Shown: positions 1-12,005, counted from the stretch's first letter. The stretch: DNA of 64,000 bases from Liquidambar formosana (GCA_039720395.1 CM077833.1:28046271-28110270); one strand, 5' to 3'. Numbers and translations: made by a program. Notes: generated by a model from the sequence alone, not told the origin.

Positions 1-1640
1 ATACCGGTATTGTTGTGCACTAATCCAAAAGGGAATCTCATTCCTTCGTGGGAGAATCTCATCCCCTCCAAGGTAGGATGTACTGTTTTGTTAGGTAAGA
101 TAGAGGGTTCGAAGTTCCAAGTCACTAGAGGTGCCCCAATCCGCAGCTATAACTCTAGGGATGGAGTTTTCTTTTTTCTTTTTTTTGTTGTAAATTTTAA
201 AATTCTCAATAAATGTTTGGATGACGACTTTGATTTCAATTCACACCCAATTCCTTGCAAATCCAAACATCAAAAATAAAAATCATCCATTTCAATTCAT
301 GAATTCTAATTCGCATTCCCGCTTACTATTTCCTATCCTAATTTTTCATTCCCATGAGCAAAACATGGCCAAAAGGGTTTCAACAACCAAATTGGAGTAG
401 AGAATATCTCAATGTGGGAGCACTGTTATAATAATTTTACATTCTTCCCTCATCGTTTGTGGTTTTCTTCACAAATTTGGATTTTAATCACCCAACTAAC
501 GGTAAAAAATTTTAACCCAAATCCAGATATTTATATTCCTAAATCGTTGGATTGATCCCTGAATTTTTGTGTACCCTCTTATATTAAAAAACCTCTTTTA
601 AATGATTGGCTGAATTTCCACCACCATTTTAAAAAGGCTGCGTATGTTTAAATTCTTAGGGATATTAATAAGATGTTAAAAAAATAAATAAATAAAGAAG
701 GGCCGAATCTTCTATATTAGTTTAATTTTCCATCCTCTGCCTGCCTTGCCCAAATATTGTTATGACCAAATATGCAGCGTACTTCAATTTATGCATCTAT
801 TCATGCATTGCACATGACAATTAGTTTGCCAAACAAAAAAACTAATTTGCAATAAATAAATGGATAATGTACTAGAAAGGATGAATCAGATTATAAAATG
901 GCCAATCCTACATGTCTTGCAATGCCTTTAATTGATACTTTCCAAAAACAAAAAATGGTTTAGTTGTCAAACATGTGATTTGGGCAGCTTTTGCCATCAA
1001 ATACCCACCCATAATCTTATATATTTGCCCTTTTCCCACTTAACCTTCAAAATAACAACTCACTAACGTCTAAATTAAGGACTCTTAAGTGATGAATGTG
1101 ACTACTTAGCGGTCAACTCGTTAAAACACCAAAAAAAAACCATAGGCATTCAATTCTGATTCATGTTTTATAATAGGTAATAGGGCAAGTTGCAGAATTA
1201 TATATATATATATAAATTAAAGAGTGGATTAGTAATTCTTTGAACTTACCAAATATTCATTAATCAAATTTATCTAGATAATTGATAGAAAATTAACAAT
1301 GAATTTACTTATAATACAGAAAATCTGGCAAATCGAAAAAGTCTATATACCCGTTTGGAGGAGGGGGAAAAAAATGTCGGAGTGAGGGAGGGGGTGACGG
1401 AATTCAGGGGCATTATTGGAACATTGACAAACAAGGCAAGGGGAAAATGTAAAAGGAGAAGTGGCTGTCGGGATTAAAAGAGGAGGCGCACGACTCCTTC
1501 ATAATGACGCATTGAGGTGATGTGCGTGGAGTTGCGTACATTCGCTACAGTGCGCTAGATGAATAGCCTTTTCCTAAAGCCAACGGATTTACCTTTCACA
1601 CACCCAACTTCGCAGTTCGCACGCCCGCCTCCCTCTCCTC
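1..1640. other. Intergenic, AT-rich, no gene seen
   Basis: I find no supportable gene here. The short open frame near the left edge lacks any recognisable domain. The stretch holds AT-rich spacer and a short (TA)n run near 1199-1215. The part just before 1640 is probably the promoter of the DUF547 gene, inferred only from position. Confidence 0.6.
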
Positions 1641-1668
1641 TCCTTCTCCCAGAGTAGATATAGTGGTA

Positions 1669-1670
<2 letters not shown>

Positions 1671-1706
<36 letters not shown>
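1671..1706. repeat. (CT)n followed by (TA)n microsatellite
   Basis: A CT dinucleotide tract runs directly into a TA tract. It lies about 390 bp upstream of the DUF547 start codon, so it is probably in the promoter or 5' untranslated leader. CT-rich tracts recur just upstream of several genes in this window. Confidence 0.85.
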
Positions 1707-2094
1707 GTAAATGTATGTAGGTGTAGTTTATCTACAAATTTCTTCCTCTACTGTAACGCTTCCTCCAATGAAGTTCAGCTCGAAATCTCGACCATTTCCC
1801 CTCCGGGTCTTGTTTTTTTACTTCACACAGATCGAGGAACGCAGGGATTAGAGTTATTGAGACTGATATTTGTCTTTTGCTTTCTGGGTTTTTGCGTTCC
1901 AGTTTTCCCGCTTTGCGATGATGAGATGAAAACCTTTTTCTGAAGGTCCTGATCTTTTCTTTATAACGCATTCATTATCCAATTGTTCTCAATTCTTTTT
2001 TTTCAAATTAATTATCCTTTGTTTTCTGTAAATTAATTTTGGGTTCTACGTACGTCGTGTTGAATATAGCTGTATCGCTTTCGAGGAATTAAAG

Positions 2095-5000
2095 ATGAAT
2101 ACCAGAGTCCGGACGACGTTGCAGTCCATCAAAGCTCCTACGAAGCATGAAAAAGTAATCATACTTACCACCTTTAATCAATGTGCGAACTGGGGTCCTT
2201 TGCTTTTTCACTTGTTTTTAAAAATAAAAATAAAAAAATTTGTTTTTGAAAAACGGTTTGCTTTTTTCCGGTTTCTACTGTAGAGCACATGCCATGAAAG
2301 CTCTGATGTAACTATTCCGATCTCGGTTTTTGGTTTTCACGGGGCAGAGTATGGCTTCAAATGTTATGGGGAGTCTCCAGAAGCTGAAATCTTCCAGAAA
2401 ATTTGAAAAAGTAGGCATCTTTGGTGAAAATGTGATATGGGTTTCCAAATTTAGTAATTTTTTTGTTTAATTTTAAAATTTTTAGTTTTTTTTCCCAAGT
2501 GTTTTTCACATCTCTTATTAGCCCTGTAAATCCCCTGCTCCCACAAAATCTTCTCAGGAAAACTTGGTAATTTTCTTTTCCTTATTGTCGAAACTTGTGA
2601 TTTTGTGATCCTCATCCACAATTGGTTGTAATTTTCATTGATTTCCATTTATTATCTATATATGCTCTTTTCCATTCTTTTCCATCCTTAAGAAATTGAT
2701 TGATTGTTCTATTCTGTCCTCTATCCTTGAAGGAGAACGCGGAAATGCAGAGGACCAGGCTCACGGATGCTGCCAAAGCAACTACAAGTCGACAAGCCTC
2801 GAGCAGAGAGAGAAAAATGGCTTTACAACAAGATGTATTCATTTCATCTTTTCATAAAACGATTATGTTTCTGATTTCATTACCTTTTTTTTTTCTGTTA
2901 ATTATTGTGTCCTAAATTCTAATTTTCAGGTTGATAAGCTGAAGAAGAAGCTTAGACATGAAGAGAATGTTCACAGAGCTTTGGAGAGGGCTTTTACCAG
3001 ACCTATGGGAGCTCTGCCTCGCCTTCCACCTTATCTCTCTCCTCATGTTAGTAATTACAATATCTTTGGATTTCTTACTTTAATGTGGTTGTGATTTCTC
3101 TTTCACTCTATTGAACTAAAAGTCCATTAATTAGATAGAAATAATTTCCTAATTATCATCATATGAGCTAATTGTAACAAGGGTCTAAAAAGCATGAATT
3201 ATCTCAATCGAAAGATTTCTTGGGAGGAAACAGAGGAGATAACCCAATTTCACAGGATAACTAATTGGCCCATCTGATCATTGACCTCGACATTTTCTCA
3301 TTTTCAATAGTTGATTCTGAAATTATTTTTTTTTAATTTTTTTTAAACAAAAATTTGTAGACACTGGAGCTTCTCGCGGAAGTGGCTGTTTTGGAGGAGG
3401 AGGTTGTCCGGCTTGAAGAACAGGTTGTGCACTTCAGACAAGGTCTGTATCAAGAAGCTGTCTACATTTCTTCCTCCAAAAGGAACATGGATAATGCGAC
3501 CGATTTGTACAGCCCATACCCAATTAAAAATCCCAAACAAGAGGAATCCAAGTCTTTACCTCAACCCATTCGCAATTCAGCAACATCCACCACGAAGCAA
3601 TTACCATCTCTTCCTGGTAAGCTTTTGGTTTGGCTGAATTGGAATACGCACTCTTTTGATTGGTCGAAAAATGGAAATTAATTTGCGGAGAAGCCTTACT
3701 CCTGTTCATTTTATGTTTTCAGACGATGGGCGGGGAAAAGAGAATCAATCATGTACTAATTCTGCAAAGAAGAACAAGCATTCCCCAAACCAGAAATCCC
3801 AAACTATACGAACTCCGGTAAAGAGACCTCCCATTGAGCATAGATCAGCAGAGAAGCGCCTAGATCCTCAAAAATCACAAGTACGTAGTAATATCACTAG
3901 TTTTCCTAAAATTCTACTTAAATTTCATTTCAGTGAAATGAACAGAGAACTTGTTGTGCATACAGCTAGAAAGCAGAGTAATAGACCAAGAAAGTGCAGA
4001 AGCGAAAACTTCTGTTATTCCAGATGAAAGAGCATCAGGAGATGACAGCCCAAACAAAATTTCCGAGAATATTCTTAAGTGCTTATCGAGCATTTTCGTA
4101 AGAATGAGCACCTCAAAGAGCAGGGGCTCAACAGAAGTTTTACCTTCCTTGGCCTTATTAGCTTCTTGCGAAAGCTGTGAAGGAACAGAGCTTGGGGATC
4201 CTTACGCTATCTGTTCAGAATTTGGAAAGAGAGATATTGGTCCATATAAACATTTATTTGCAATTGATGCTAGCTCAATCAATCCAAACCGAACGGCATA
4301 TTCCGTGTTTCTAGTACGTAGACTTGAGTAAGTCACCTGCTTTGAAAATTAGATTGATTTCTTACTTTGTTCATGCGTTCTATTAGAGTAAACCATGGGG
4401 AGTTGAGTTTGTCATCTTTTGAATTCTCAGACTTCTCCTTAGGAAACTTGCCTCAGTCGACTTAAAGGGCCTCACCCATCATGAGAAGCTTGCTTTCTGG
4501 ATCAACATTTATAATTCTTGCATGATGAATGTACGTTTGTTGTTATTTAAATGGGAATGTTATGTTCTATATATGTGTTTTATTGTACCTTTGTAAAATG
4601 TAAGGGAGAAAGCAATTTACTACACTGCATTGCTTCAGGCGTTCTTGGAACATGGAATACCAGAGAGTCCTGAGATGATTGTTGCATTGATGCAGAAGGT
4701 ACAATATACCCAGGCAGTCCCTTTATTTTTGTTAGAGCAGTGATATTTTTCATATTCTGACACTTGGGATAAGACATTACTTTTGTCACAATCTCAAAAG
4801 TTTTCACCTTACAAGTTAATTTACTTACAGACCAACCTATAGCGCCATTTACACGCATATGAGTTCAACAATGCCTAAAATTCTAACTTTTGTTCCTCAG
4901 GCAACAATAAATGTGGGAGGACACTTGCTTAATGCAATAACTATTGAACATTTCATCCTGAGACTGCCTTATCACTCGAAATATGTAAGTGGTGTCCATT

Positions 5001-5917
5001 TCAACTTCTTTACAAGCTTTCTTTTAGCTTAAAATTTTTAAAATATTATTAGAAAATTCTTAAAATCTGAGTTCCCCCCAGATTTTCTTGAAGGGTGCAA
5101 AAAATGATGAGATGACAGTTAGGAGCATCTTCGGATTGGAGTTATCTGAACCGTTGGTGACATTTGCGCTTTCCTGTGGAAGTTGGTCGTCCCCTGCGGT
5201 AAGTTAATGCATAGAGTAGATAGGGTTGTTTAATTGTCTGCCGCAGTCCCACATCAATTATGAGAAAATTATACAAAAAATTTCTGTGGTCCCAAATCGA
5301 ATGTTACTCTATATTTAACCTTATGTTACCTGGTTTAATCACATGTAATTCATTAAAGAAAGAATTGTTCCCAAATATCATATATTGTTCAACTAATTTT
5401 TAAATTAATTGCTAATCTCCAAGTTTTTAAAAGGCTTTATAGATTGAGTCAATCCATAATTAGTTTCCTGGCTTTATAATGATATTCTCTCAAATAATTC
5501 AAGAATTAAATTTGAATGTCTCCATGCCAATAATTATTTGACCACTTTTAGACACTTCATCAAGTTGCAATTGTGAGTATGATATCGCTGATTCCTGAAC
5601 TTTGTCAAATGAAGGTGAGAGTGTACACCGCATCTCAGGTTGAAGATGAACTAGAAGTGGCAAAAAGAGAGTTCTTACAGGCCGCAGTTGGAATTTCAGT
5701 AGGGAAGAAGTTAGCAATCCCAAAGCTGTTGGATTGGTATCTACTCGACTTTGCCAAGGACTTTGAGTCGTTGCTTGATTGGATCTGCCTTCAACTACCT
5801 AGTCAACTTGGAAAAGAAGCAATTAAGTGCCTTGAGAGAGGGAAATGCGAGCCTCTTTCGCAGTTTGTCCAAGTTATGCCATATGAGTTCAGTTTCAGGT
5901 ATCTTCTACCAACATAA
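2095..5917 (+). CDS. MIP1 leucine-zipper / DUF547 domain protein
   Basis: Thirteen exons: 2095-2154, 2348-2410, 2522-2566, 2733-2834, 2930-3046, 3361-3616, 3723-3880, 3966-4327, 4431-4530, 4639-4698, 4901-4984, 5082-5198, 5615-5917. All junctions are GT-AG and the phases close to 1827 nt, 608 residues plus stop. Residues about 57-150 form a charged coiled coil with heptad leucines ([15 protein letters not shown]), the ternary-complex-factor MIP1 leucine zipper. A Ser/Lys-rich linker follows. The DUF547 domain starts near residue 375 and carries the family blocks [33 protein letters not shown] and [18 protein letters not shown], with the conserved C-terminal FRYL. The biochemical role of DUF547 is unknown; the MIP1 domain is named for interaction with MADS-box factors. 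At exon 9, acceptors at 4431 and 4443 are both in frame; I chose 4431 because it keeps the LLLRKLAS segment typical of the family. The first ATG after the CT-rich leader is taken as start. Confidence 0.95.
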
Positions 5918-6066
5918 ATAAATTATGCTTTATTGATCTTTCGTCTTCACAGTTCTAAGGGCTTTTGGGTCATGGTTTTGTACACAGCTATAGAATACAT
6001 ATTTCAGTTAAAATGTAAAATCTGCTCTCCCTTGTAAGTAGTTGTAAAAGGAATGTTTTCTTCCAC

Positions 6067-6331
6067 AGAGGGGTTCTGGGTGTAAGTATTTATTCATTGT
6101 ATGTGCTTTGGGGAAGAGTTTTACATAAAAGAAAAAAATGGTGATTCCTTGAGTCGATTTTCTCATTGCTTCCCCTTTTGTGATGTCCAACTATATGCAG
6201 AGGGGTTCTGGGTGTAAGTATTTATTCATTGTATGTGCTTTGGGGAAGAGGTTTACATTAAAAAAAAAAAATGGTGATTCCTCGAGTCGATTTTCTCATT
6301 GCTTCCCCTTTTGTGATGTCCAACTATATGC
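6067..6331. repeat. 132-bp tandem duplication
   Basis: Two adjacent copies, 6067-6198 and 6199-6331, share nearly the same sequence throughout, including the GGGGTTCTGGGTGTAAG start and the CCAACTATATGC end. They differ by a few substitutions and a longer A-run in copy 2. The block begins about 150 bp past the DUF547 stop codon, so it may lie in or near the 3' untranslated region. Confidence 0.9.
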
Positions 6332-7558
6332 GGTCTTAAAACTTTTATTTGGTATTTGTTGAGAATAGAAATATGAATGTCAGATGAATTTAAATAAATT
6401 CGAGAAGAGGAAAACCCGCTTGAAATTTTGCTCCAGAACCCCCACTTTTTCAATAATATGATATTACAGACATTGAAAATAAAAATAAAAATAAAAAAAT
6501 GTGGGGGGAGGGTGGGAAGGGGGGGGGGGGGGGGAGGAAAAAGAACTGAGAAAGAAATATTAATAAACTGGGGCTTTATATAATTTAGCTAGTCATTAGT
6601 TGGCACTTGGATTGGGACTTGCTGACTCCATTAATGGAATTGTTAAGAGATTACATTTCCCTCCTGAAAAGATAGCCAACTACATTGACAATGAAAAACA
6701 GAGAATTGATGGAAGTTACTTCAAAGAGCTTGAGGTGTGAACAGTGGCAGCCCATTACTCTTTTGTGGAATGTTAAGGAATAAATGCGAACTCATACTGA
6801 TAAGCAATAGAGGAATAAGATTAGACTTCAAGAAGAGAACTTTGAACGTTCAAAGAAAGTTTACTGATGCTGAAATAATCTCCTAATGGTGCAAATAATG
6901 GCATGTGTGGTCCAAAAGATGATATGCTATTTTTCCTCTTGTGGCAGCTGGTTTCATGTATTTTTGCTGGACCATTGGTGTGCCATACCCATCGGCCATC
7001 AATTCTTCCTAGGGCTCGAGTTTAACGTGGTTTGTCACATTGCGCTCGGTCATGATTTTGGATTAGAAGCAATAAGTAGGTGGGTGGAACCATCTTGACT
7101 AGTTCCCGGTTCACTTGGTTCAACTGAGGAGTTCAATTTGGTAACTTGTGATTGCGAAATATAGAATGAAAACCCAAAAAGGGAAGGTGGGGGGAGGGGA
7201 TAGAGAATAATTGAAATGATCACTCTAAGAAAACGATGTTGATAATTTGAATAAGAAGGGAAAAAAATTTGGTGTCAAAAGTGGCTGGAATTGAGCCCAG
7301 TTTTTGGTTGTGAGGGTGCACCCTGATCGGGTGTGGTCCTGTTTGCAGAACACTGTATGACTGGTTGCTGGAATCTAACTTTGTTCTATAGTCATACAAG
7401 TGGAGTGGTCCTAAACTTTGTCCCTTGATATGAGCTAGTCATGAGTACCAGCAGAGCAAAGAACAAAGTGTTTTTTCATACCTAAAAAAAAAAATAAAAC
7501 AACAAGAGTAAGGAACAAAAGTGCTTTTTTAAAGAGAGGTGTGACAAAAGCAAAAGCC
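6332..7558. other. Intergenic with G16 tract; one short coding-like stretch
   Basis: A run of sixteen G sits at 6519-6534. Positions 6600-6740 read as 46 open codons ending in TGA, with AG just before and GT at GAG/GTGTGA, so they could be an isolated exon remnant; the peptide is not one I recognise. The rest shows no gene. Confidence 0.45.
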
Positions 7559-7574
7559 CAAAGCTAATGATTTC

Positions 7575-8043
7575 ATTTTTTTTTTTTTTTTTTTTTTGAT
7601 AAGAAACAAGTTGTATTAATCAAGAAGAATAATACACATTGGACAAGAAGTCCAACAAAGGAGAAGCTGAAACAAAACCCAGCATAGCTGAGACCCCAGC
7701 CAAAGAGGTGAGGCAAAACAGAGAAACATAAAGAAAAAAACAAAAGGCCAAACAAACAGCAAAAAAGCCAAGAAAGAACACCAAAAAAGATAGAGCTCAA
7801 GGAGGGTAAAAGTGGCTTCCAACCACCAAACTCTAAACAGTCTTTGAAGCACAAATCTCCGCCCAATTTCTCACAATCAAGAACAAAGGGATACCATCAA
7901 AAGAATTGTCCACCGAAACCCATAGAGAAGCGAGAAAGCACACCCTATCCCATAAGCCATCAATATCCTCCTGCATATCCTTAAATATTCTAGCATTCCT
8001 CTCAATCCAAATCACCCATAAGATAGCCATCATAGCACTACTC
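7575..8043 (-). mobile_element. 5'-truncated LINE insertion (3' end only)
   Basis: The element reads on the minus strand and ends in a poly-A tail (poly-T at 7577-7596 on +). Near its 5' end the minus strand encodes ILWVIWIERNARIF followed by LWDRVCFLASLW, the conserved C-terminus of plant LINE reverse transcriptases after the zinc-binding zf-RVT domain. The 3' region before the tail ends in TTCTTATC plus A-run. The 16-bp direct repeat CAAAGCTAATGATTTC at 7559-7574 and 8044-8059 is a perfect target-site duplication, which fixes both ends. Only about 470 bp of the element was copied; reading frames are interrupted, so it is inactive. Confidence 0.93.
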
Positions 8044-8289
8044 CAAAGCTAATGATTTCGTAATTGAGTACTCCTTTTTCTTTTCTTTTTTCCCTTCCTT
8101 TCTTCTCTTAAGCTAATGATTAGAGGCCAGTTAGCATAATTTTGCAATGATAAACATGTGTCCAATATATGGACTCTAATATTCATGTGTTGGTTATTGC
8201 TAGTATTTTTCCTTTTTCTTTGCGTCTAGTATGAGGAGAGAAAACATGCAAGAAACCCAAACCCAAAAAACAGCCCAAAAAGGAGAGAG

Positions 8290-8295
<6 letters not shown>

Positions 8296-8326
<31 letters not shown>
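8296..8326. repeat. (AG)n microsatellite
   Basis: An uninterrupted AG dinucleotide tract in otherwise gene-free sequence. It gives rise to a spurious Ser/Leu-rich open frame on the minus strand. Confidence 0.9.
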
Positions 8327-8330
<4 letters not shown>

Positions 8331-8736
8331 TAACAAAAGACTAAAAGCATCAAGAGAAGGAGCAGCCGTGAAGGAATCTGGCTTGGGTATAGGGGCAGGC
8401 AAGGAAGGAATCAGCAGGCAAAGAACCTGAGAAGTGAGAACTCCATCCTTAAAAACCATAGTTAGCAGCACGATCTACCTACTCTCTTACCTTACAATAG
8501 ATGGAAGGGGTCACCCATAGGTCTTGATATGGATTATTAAATTGATCATATGAGCTTGAGCTCTACATGTCACAATGGTTTCGGCCCATACATGTTCAAC
8601 ATTTTTGAACATGGGTTTATTTATTAATGCGCTTGGGCTCCACATACAATGCCCGTTTGCTAAATTGATAAGGATCAAAGTCCAGTATGAGATGTATTCA
8701 GTCTTCCGTGCGGGCTTCAATGCATTACTTTTGTAA

Positions 8737-9067
8737 GAGCATCTCCAAGGGTGAGTTATATGGTGTGTTATTACTATATTATAGCATTTAACACAAGTTG
8801 GGATACTGTAATGGTGTGTAAAATGCATGTGCTAAATATAGCAATAACTCACCCTTGTGCTATATTTGGCACAAGGGTGAGCTATTGCAATATAGCACAA
8901 GGATGAGTTATTATTATATTTGCCATGTCAGCTTTTCTTCCCTTTTTCAACAACCAAACACACCAGCAACTTCTTTTCCTCCATTTTTCTTCCAAAATTT
9001 TCTTAGTAACCAAACAGCCCATAAATAAATACAATATTTTCAAAAATAATATTGAAATCTTATATAA

Positions 9068-9113
<46 letters not shown>

Positions 9114-9353
9114 CCTTTTTTTTAACTCATTCATCCCACTCAAACAACATTGTATTTGATTCATGATATACCTCATTCCTTATCTTACAAGACCTTAAAT
9201 CCGTGGAAAGAGTTGAAGTTGTAGCAAAAAGTAGTACACTACGTTTATTTGCATCATTGGAGCACATTGTGCTAAATTATAGCATTTTACACTGTAGCAT
9301 GTGCTAAAATAGTAATAGCACACTTAATTTAGCTCACATGGTTGGAGATGCTT
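8737..9353. mobile_element. PIF/Harbinger-type non-autonomous element
   Basis: The ends are GAGCATCTCCAA at 8737 and TTGGAGATGCTT ending at 9353, inverted repeats with one mismatch. They are flanked by TAA at 8734-8736 and 9354-9356, the 3-bp duplication typical of PIF/Harbinger elements. There is no transposase. Inside lie a strong hairpin (8829-8898), further copies of the TAGCAC/GTGCTA motif, and a 38-bp A-run at 9073-9110. The class assignment rests on ends and duplication only. Confidence 0.75.
8829..8898. repeat. Inverted repeat (hairpin) within the Harbinger-type element
   Basis: Arms 8829-8860 and 8869-8898 pair almost completely around an 8-base loop; the stem core is ACCCTTGTGC / GCACAAGGGT. 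A transcript would fold into a stem of roughly 30 bp. Confidence 0.8.
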
Positions 9354-9429
9354 TAAAGAGAGAGATTGAATACGAGGGGAAAATGGAAGGAGAGAGAAGA
9401 CATGGGTTTACGGGAGAGATAGATCGCCT

Positions 9430-9723
9430 TTATCCCTTTCTTTTAATTTTTATCCTATATTGAAAGCGCTATTACCAACGCCACTTTCTTATATTAAAAG
9501 CACTAATTACTAACACCGCTTTATGTTATATCGGAAGTGTCATTAGCAAGGCCAAAAATACAAGCACTATTATTAATAACCCTTTTCGTGTTTTTTCAGT
9601 TTAGGATATTGAAAGCATTATTTGTATCACTGCTTTCTTTTATAATGAAAGCGCTTTTATTAATGGCGCTTTCAGACATTTTTTTTTTTAAAGGGCTTTT
9701 TGTTGCCCCGTATTTCATTGCTA
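9430..9723. repeat. Cluster of AAAGCGCT-like motifs ending in a dispersed 32-bp repeat
   Basis: Short units such as GAAAGCGCT, AAAGCACTA and GGCGCTTTC recur across the segment, alternating in orientation, as in subterminal repeats of CACTA-type elements. The last 32 bp (9692-9723) recur at 11868-11899 in the same orientation. I see no complete element. Confidence 0.4.
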
Positions 9724-9850
9724 AATGAACTCAATTAACGCTAGAGTAGTAATTCTAGTAACACTATGAATTTAAATCCCACTAAAAATCAAACTTCCAT
9801 AAACGATGGCTTTACATCTCACACATCAAATACCCATAAGAAACACACAG

Positions 9851-9870
9851 ATCTCTCTCTCTCTCTCTCT
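9851..9870. repeat. CT tract upstream of the F-box pseudogene
   Basis: A short CT run 20-40 bp before the F-box reading frame, probably a remnant of its 5' leader. Confidence 0.7.
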
Positions 9871-9892
9871 CATTTAGAAAATTGGACATTCA

Positions 9893-11047
9893 ATATTGGT
9901 TCAAACACAAATTTTACCAAACACTAGCAGAGAGTGTGTCGATTGGTCCAACCTTCATAAGGACCTCTTGGAGCTAATATTCAAGCGACTACGACGTGCT
10001 GGTGATCTTATTCGATTCGGAGCAGTATGTAAGCCATGCCGATCAGTCGCGGTGGAGGCAAGACAACGGATAATCAAGCCTTTAAGTCCATTATTATTGC
10101 AACCTTGTAATAACAATAATGGAGGGTATGAGCCTTTTGATTTCTCGAAGAGTAAGGCCTATGAAATCCAACTTCCCGAGGTGCATGGTACATGGTGTTG
10201 CAACTCCTCAAACGAGTGGCTAGTAACAATAAACTTCACTCCTCCTTATAAAATACACCTCTTGAATCCTTTCACAAGAGCGCAAATTCAACTTCCTCCG
10301 GCAACCACCTTCGAAGATCCTCCGCCTGAAATAAAAGAGACACCAATAGAGTGCTTCATAGACAAGGCCATTGCATCTTCCACGCCTTTGGATCCCAATT
10401 GCGTCGTTATGGCAATATATAGTAACTGGGGAAAGTTGGCTTTTTGTAAGCCAGGAGATACAAGATGGAAGACTTTAGAGAGTGAAGTAAATAATTACAA
10501 AGACATCATATACTACAAGGACAACTTTTATGCAATGGGGAAGTTGGAAAACATTGTGCTATGTGACATTATGGGTCTTGAACCAAAGCTCATATAGGTT
10601 GCACCAGGGGTTGCGCGCTGGTGCTATGGGCGCAAGTACTTGGTGGAGTCATCATCTAGGGATCTGCTGAAGATCTTGAGAAAATTGGATTGGGAAAACA
10701 CTCTTGACGACGAAAGCTCTCGCTACAAAACAATAGTGCTTCAGGTATCTAAGTTGGATTTTAGTAAAGGGAAGTGGGAAGTAACAAATAGCTTAGGTGA
10801 CAATTCGCTATTCATAGGTCATAATGCGCCCATGTTGATATCTGTCAAGGACTTCCCTGAATTCAAAGAGGACTGCATCTACTATACTGATGACTACTTG
10901 GATGGTTACTTTGAGAACATATATGGGTGTCATGATATGGAAGTGTTTAGACTGAAGACCAAACAGTTTGAACCGATGTTTCAATTTTCGCAATTTTGGC
11001 CGTCTCCATTATTTTGGGTTGAACCAGATCTGTCTTCTATGAGTTGA
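9893..11047 (+). pseudogene. F-box / DUF295 gene, broken
   Basis: One reading frame spans the segment and ends at TGA 11045-11047, but it contains an in-frame TAG at 10595-10597 and no ATG before the F-box. The N-terminus carries an F-box core (DWSNLHKDLLELIFKRL...IRFGAVCK), then DUF295-type beta-propeller sequence (IHLLNPFTRAQIQLP, WGKLAFCKPGDTRWKTLE, KDIIYYKDNFYAMGKL). Downstream of the TAG the same frame continues with family sequence (VLQVSKLDF, CIYYTDDY, MEVFRLKTKQFEPMF) to a natural end. The codon where an ATG would be expected, at 9893, is ATA, and the F-box motif usually written VCKSWRSVA reads VCKPCRSVA, losing a conserved Trp. DUF295 F-box proteins are SCF substrate receptors; this copy cannot make the normal protein unless the stop is read through. 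It could be a recently dead member of a large family. Confidence 0.85.
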
Positions 11048-12005
11048 GGGTTTTGAATCATGATAAAGTTTTAATAGGTTTGATATGATCTAGTGCTCGT
11101 TTCAAAAGAGTTGCTTGCTAATAAGTAATAGCTATTTTCCCACCCCAAGAGCACAGTTATATGTTTTCTACTAATAGGAATAAGTTTCGAAAGAGTTGAT
11201 TGTTAGTATGTTTCTCTTCAATTAGAAACAGCAAAATTGTCTATTTTTTACCCTCTCTCTTCTCCTCTTCTTTTTTTTTTTTTTTTTGTTTAAATTTTTT
11301 TTGAGGCAGCACTACAAGAATATGTTGTTTATATAAGTTGATACTGTTGCAATGTACACAATTATTAGTAGCATTTAGCATAACTTTTTACCAACAGAAA
11401 TATCACTTGGTCATGAAAATTAAAGTGTTAATAAGGTTACCAACTTAACCAACTTTAGGAGTAATTTCATAATTCATATTGAAATAGAAAGATAGGAGAG
11501 TCTCTCTCAACTGCAAGACCAAAAAGGACACAGCGCGCAACCAACAACATGATTAGCAGCCAATGATTCCTTACTTTCCTAAAAATGCATGCCATTTCAG
11601 GATTTTGTCTCTCAATTTTTTAGCAAGAAACCTTTCACTCCCCAAAGCTTAGTCACAAGAAAGATGTCACAAAACCTTCAATAATGAGAATTGTTTAATT
11701 ATGACTTGTACTAGACCATGCCCAGCGATATTGAGTCCAAGAAGTTGATGATTTGGAGCTGTAAATTACTTGGGAGTAAAAGGGACTCAATGAATGACTA
11801 TGCATTACTCATTCTAGACATTGACTTCAATTTGGTTGAGCTGGCCAAAACCCGATAAAATTTTTAGAGGGCTTTTTGTTGCCCCGTATTTCATTGCTAT
11901 TCAAAATAAATAGCTACTGCATATACATTCCATTTTGGCCGATATTTCTTGAACAATATCTCCATACAAAGATAGCAGCCACCCTCACTGCTCTTCAATC
12001 TCTAT
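11048..12005. other. Intergenic
   Basis: No gene is visible. It holds a T-rich stretch near 11270-11300, a lone CACTACAAGAA motif at 11310 resembling a CACTA transposon end without a partner, and the second copy of a 32-bp repeat at 11868-11899. Confidence 0.5.

Noticed and set aside
8226..8471. 81-codon frame on the minus strand rich in Leu and Ser
   Set aside because: It is produced by an AG microsatellite and has no conserved sequence.
11310..11320. CACTACAAGAA, resembling a CACTA transposon end
   Set aside because: No matching inverted end (TTCTTGTAGTG) or 3-bp duplication was found nearby, and no transposase sequence is present.
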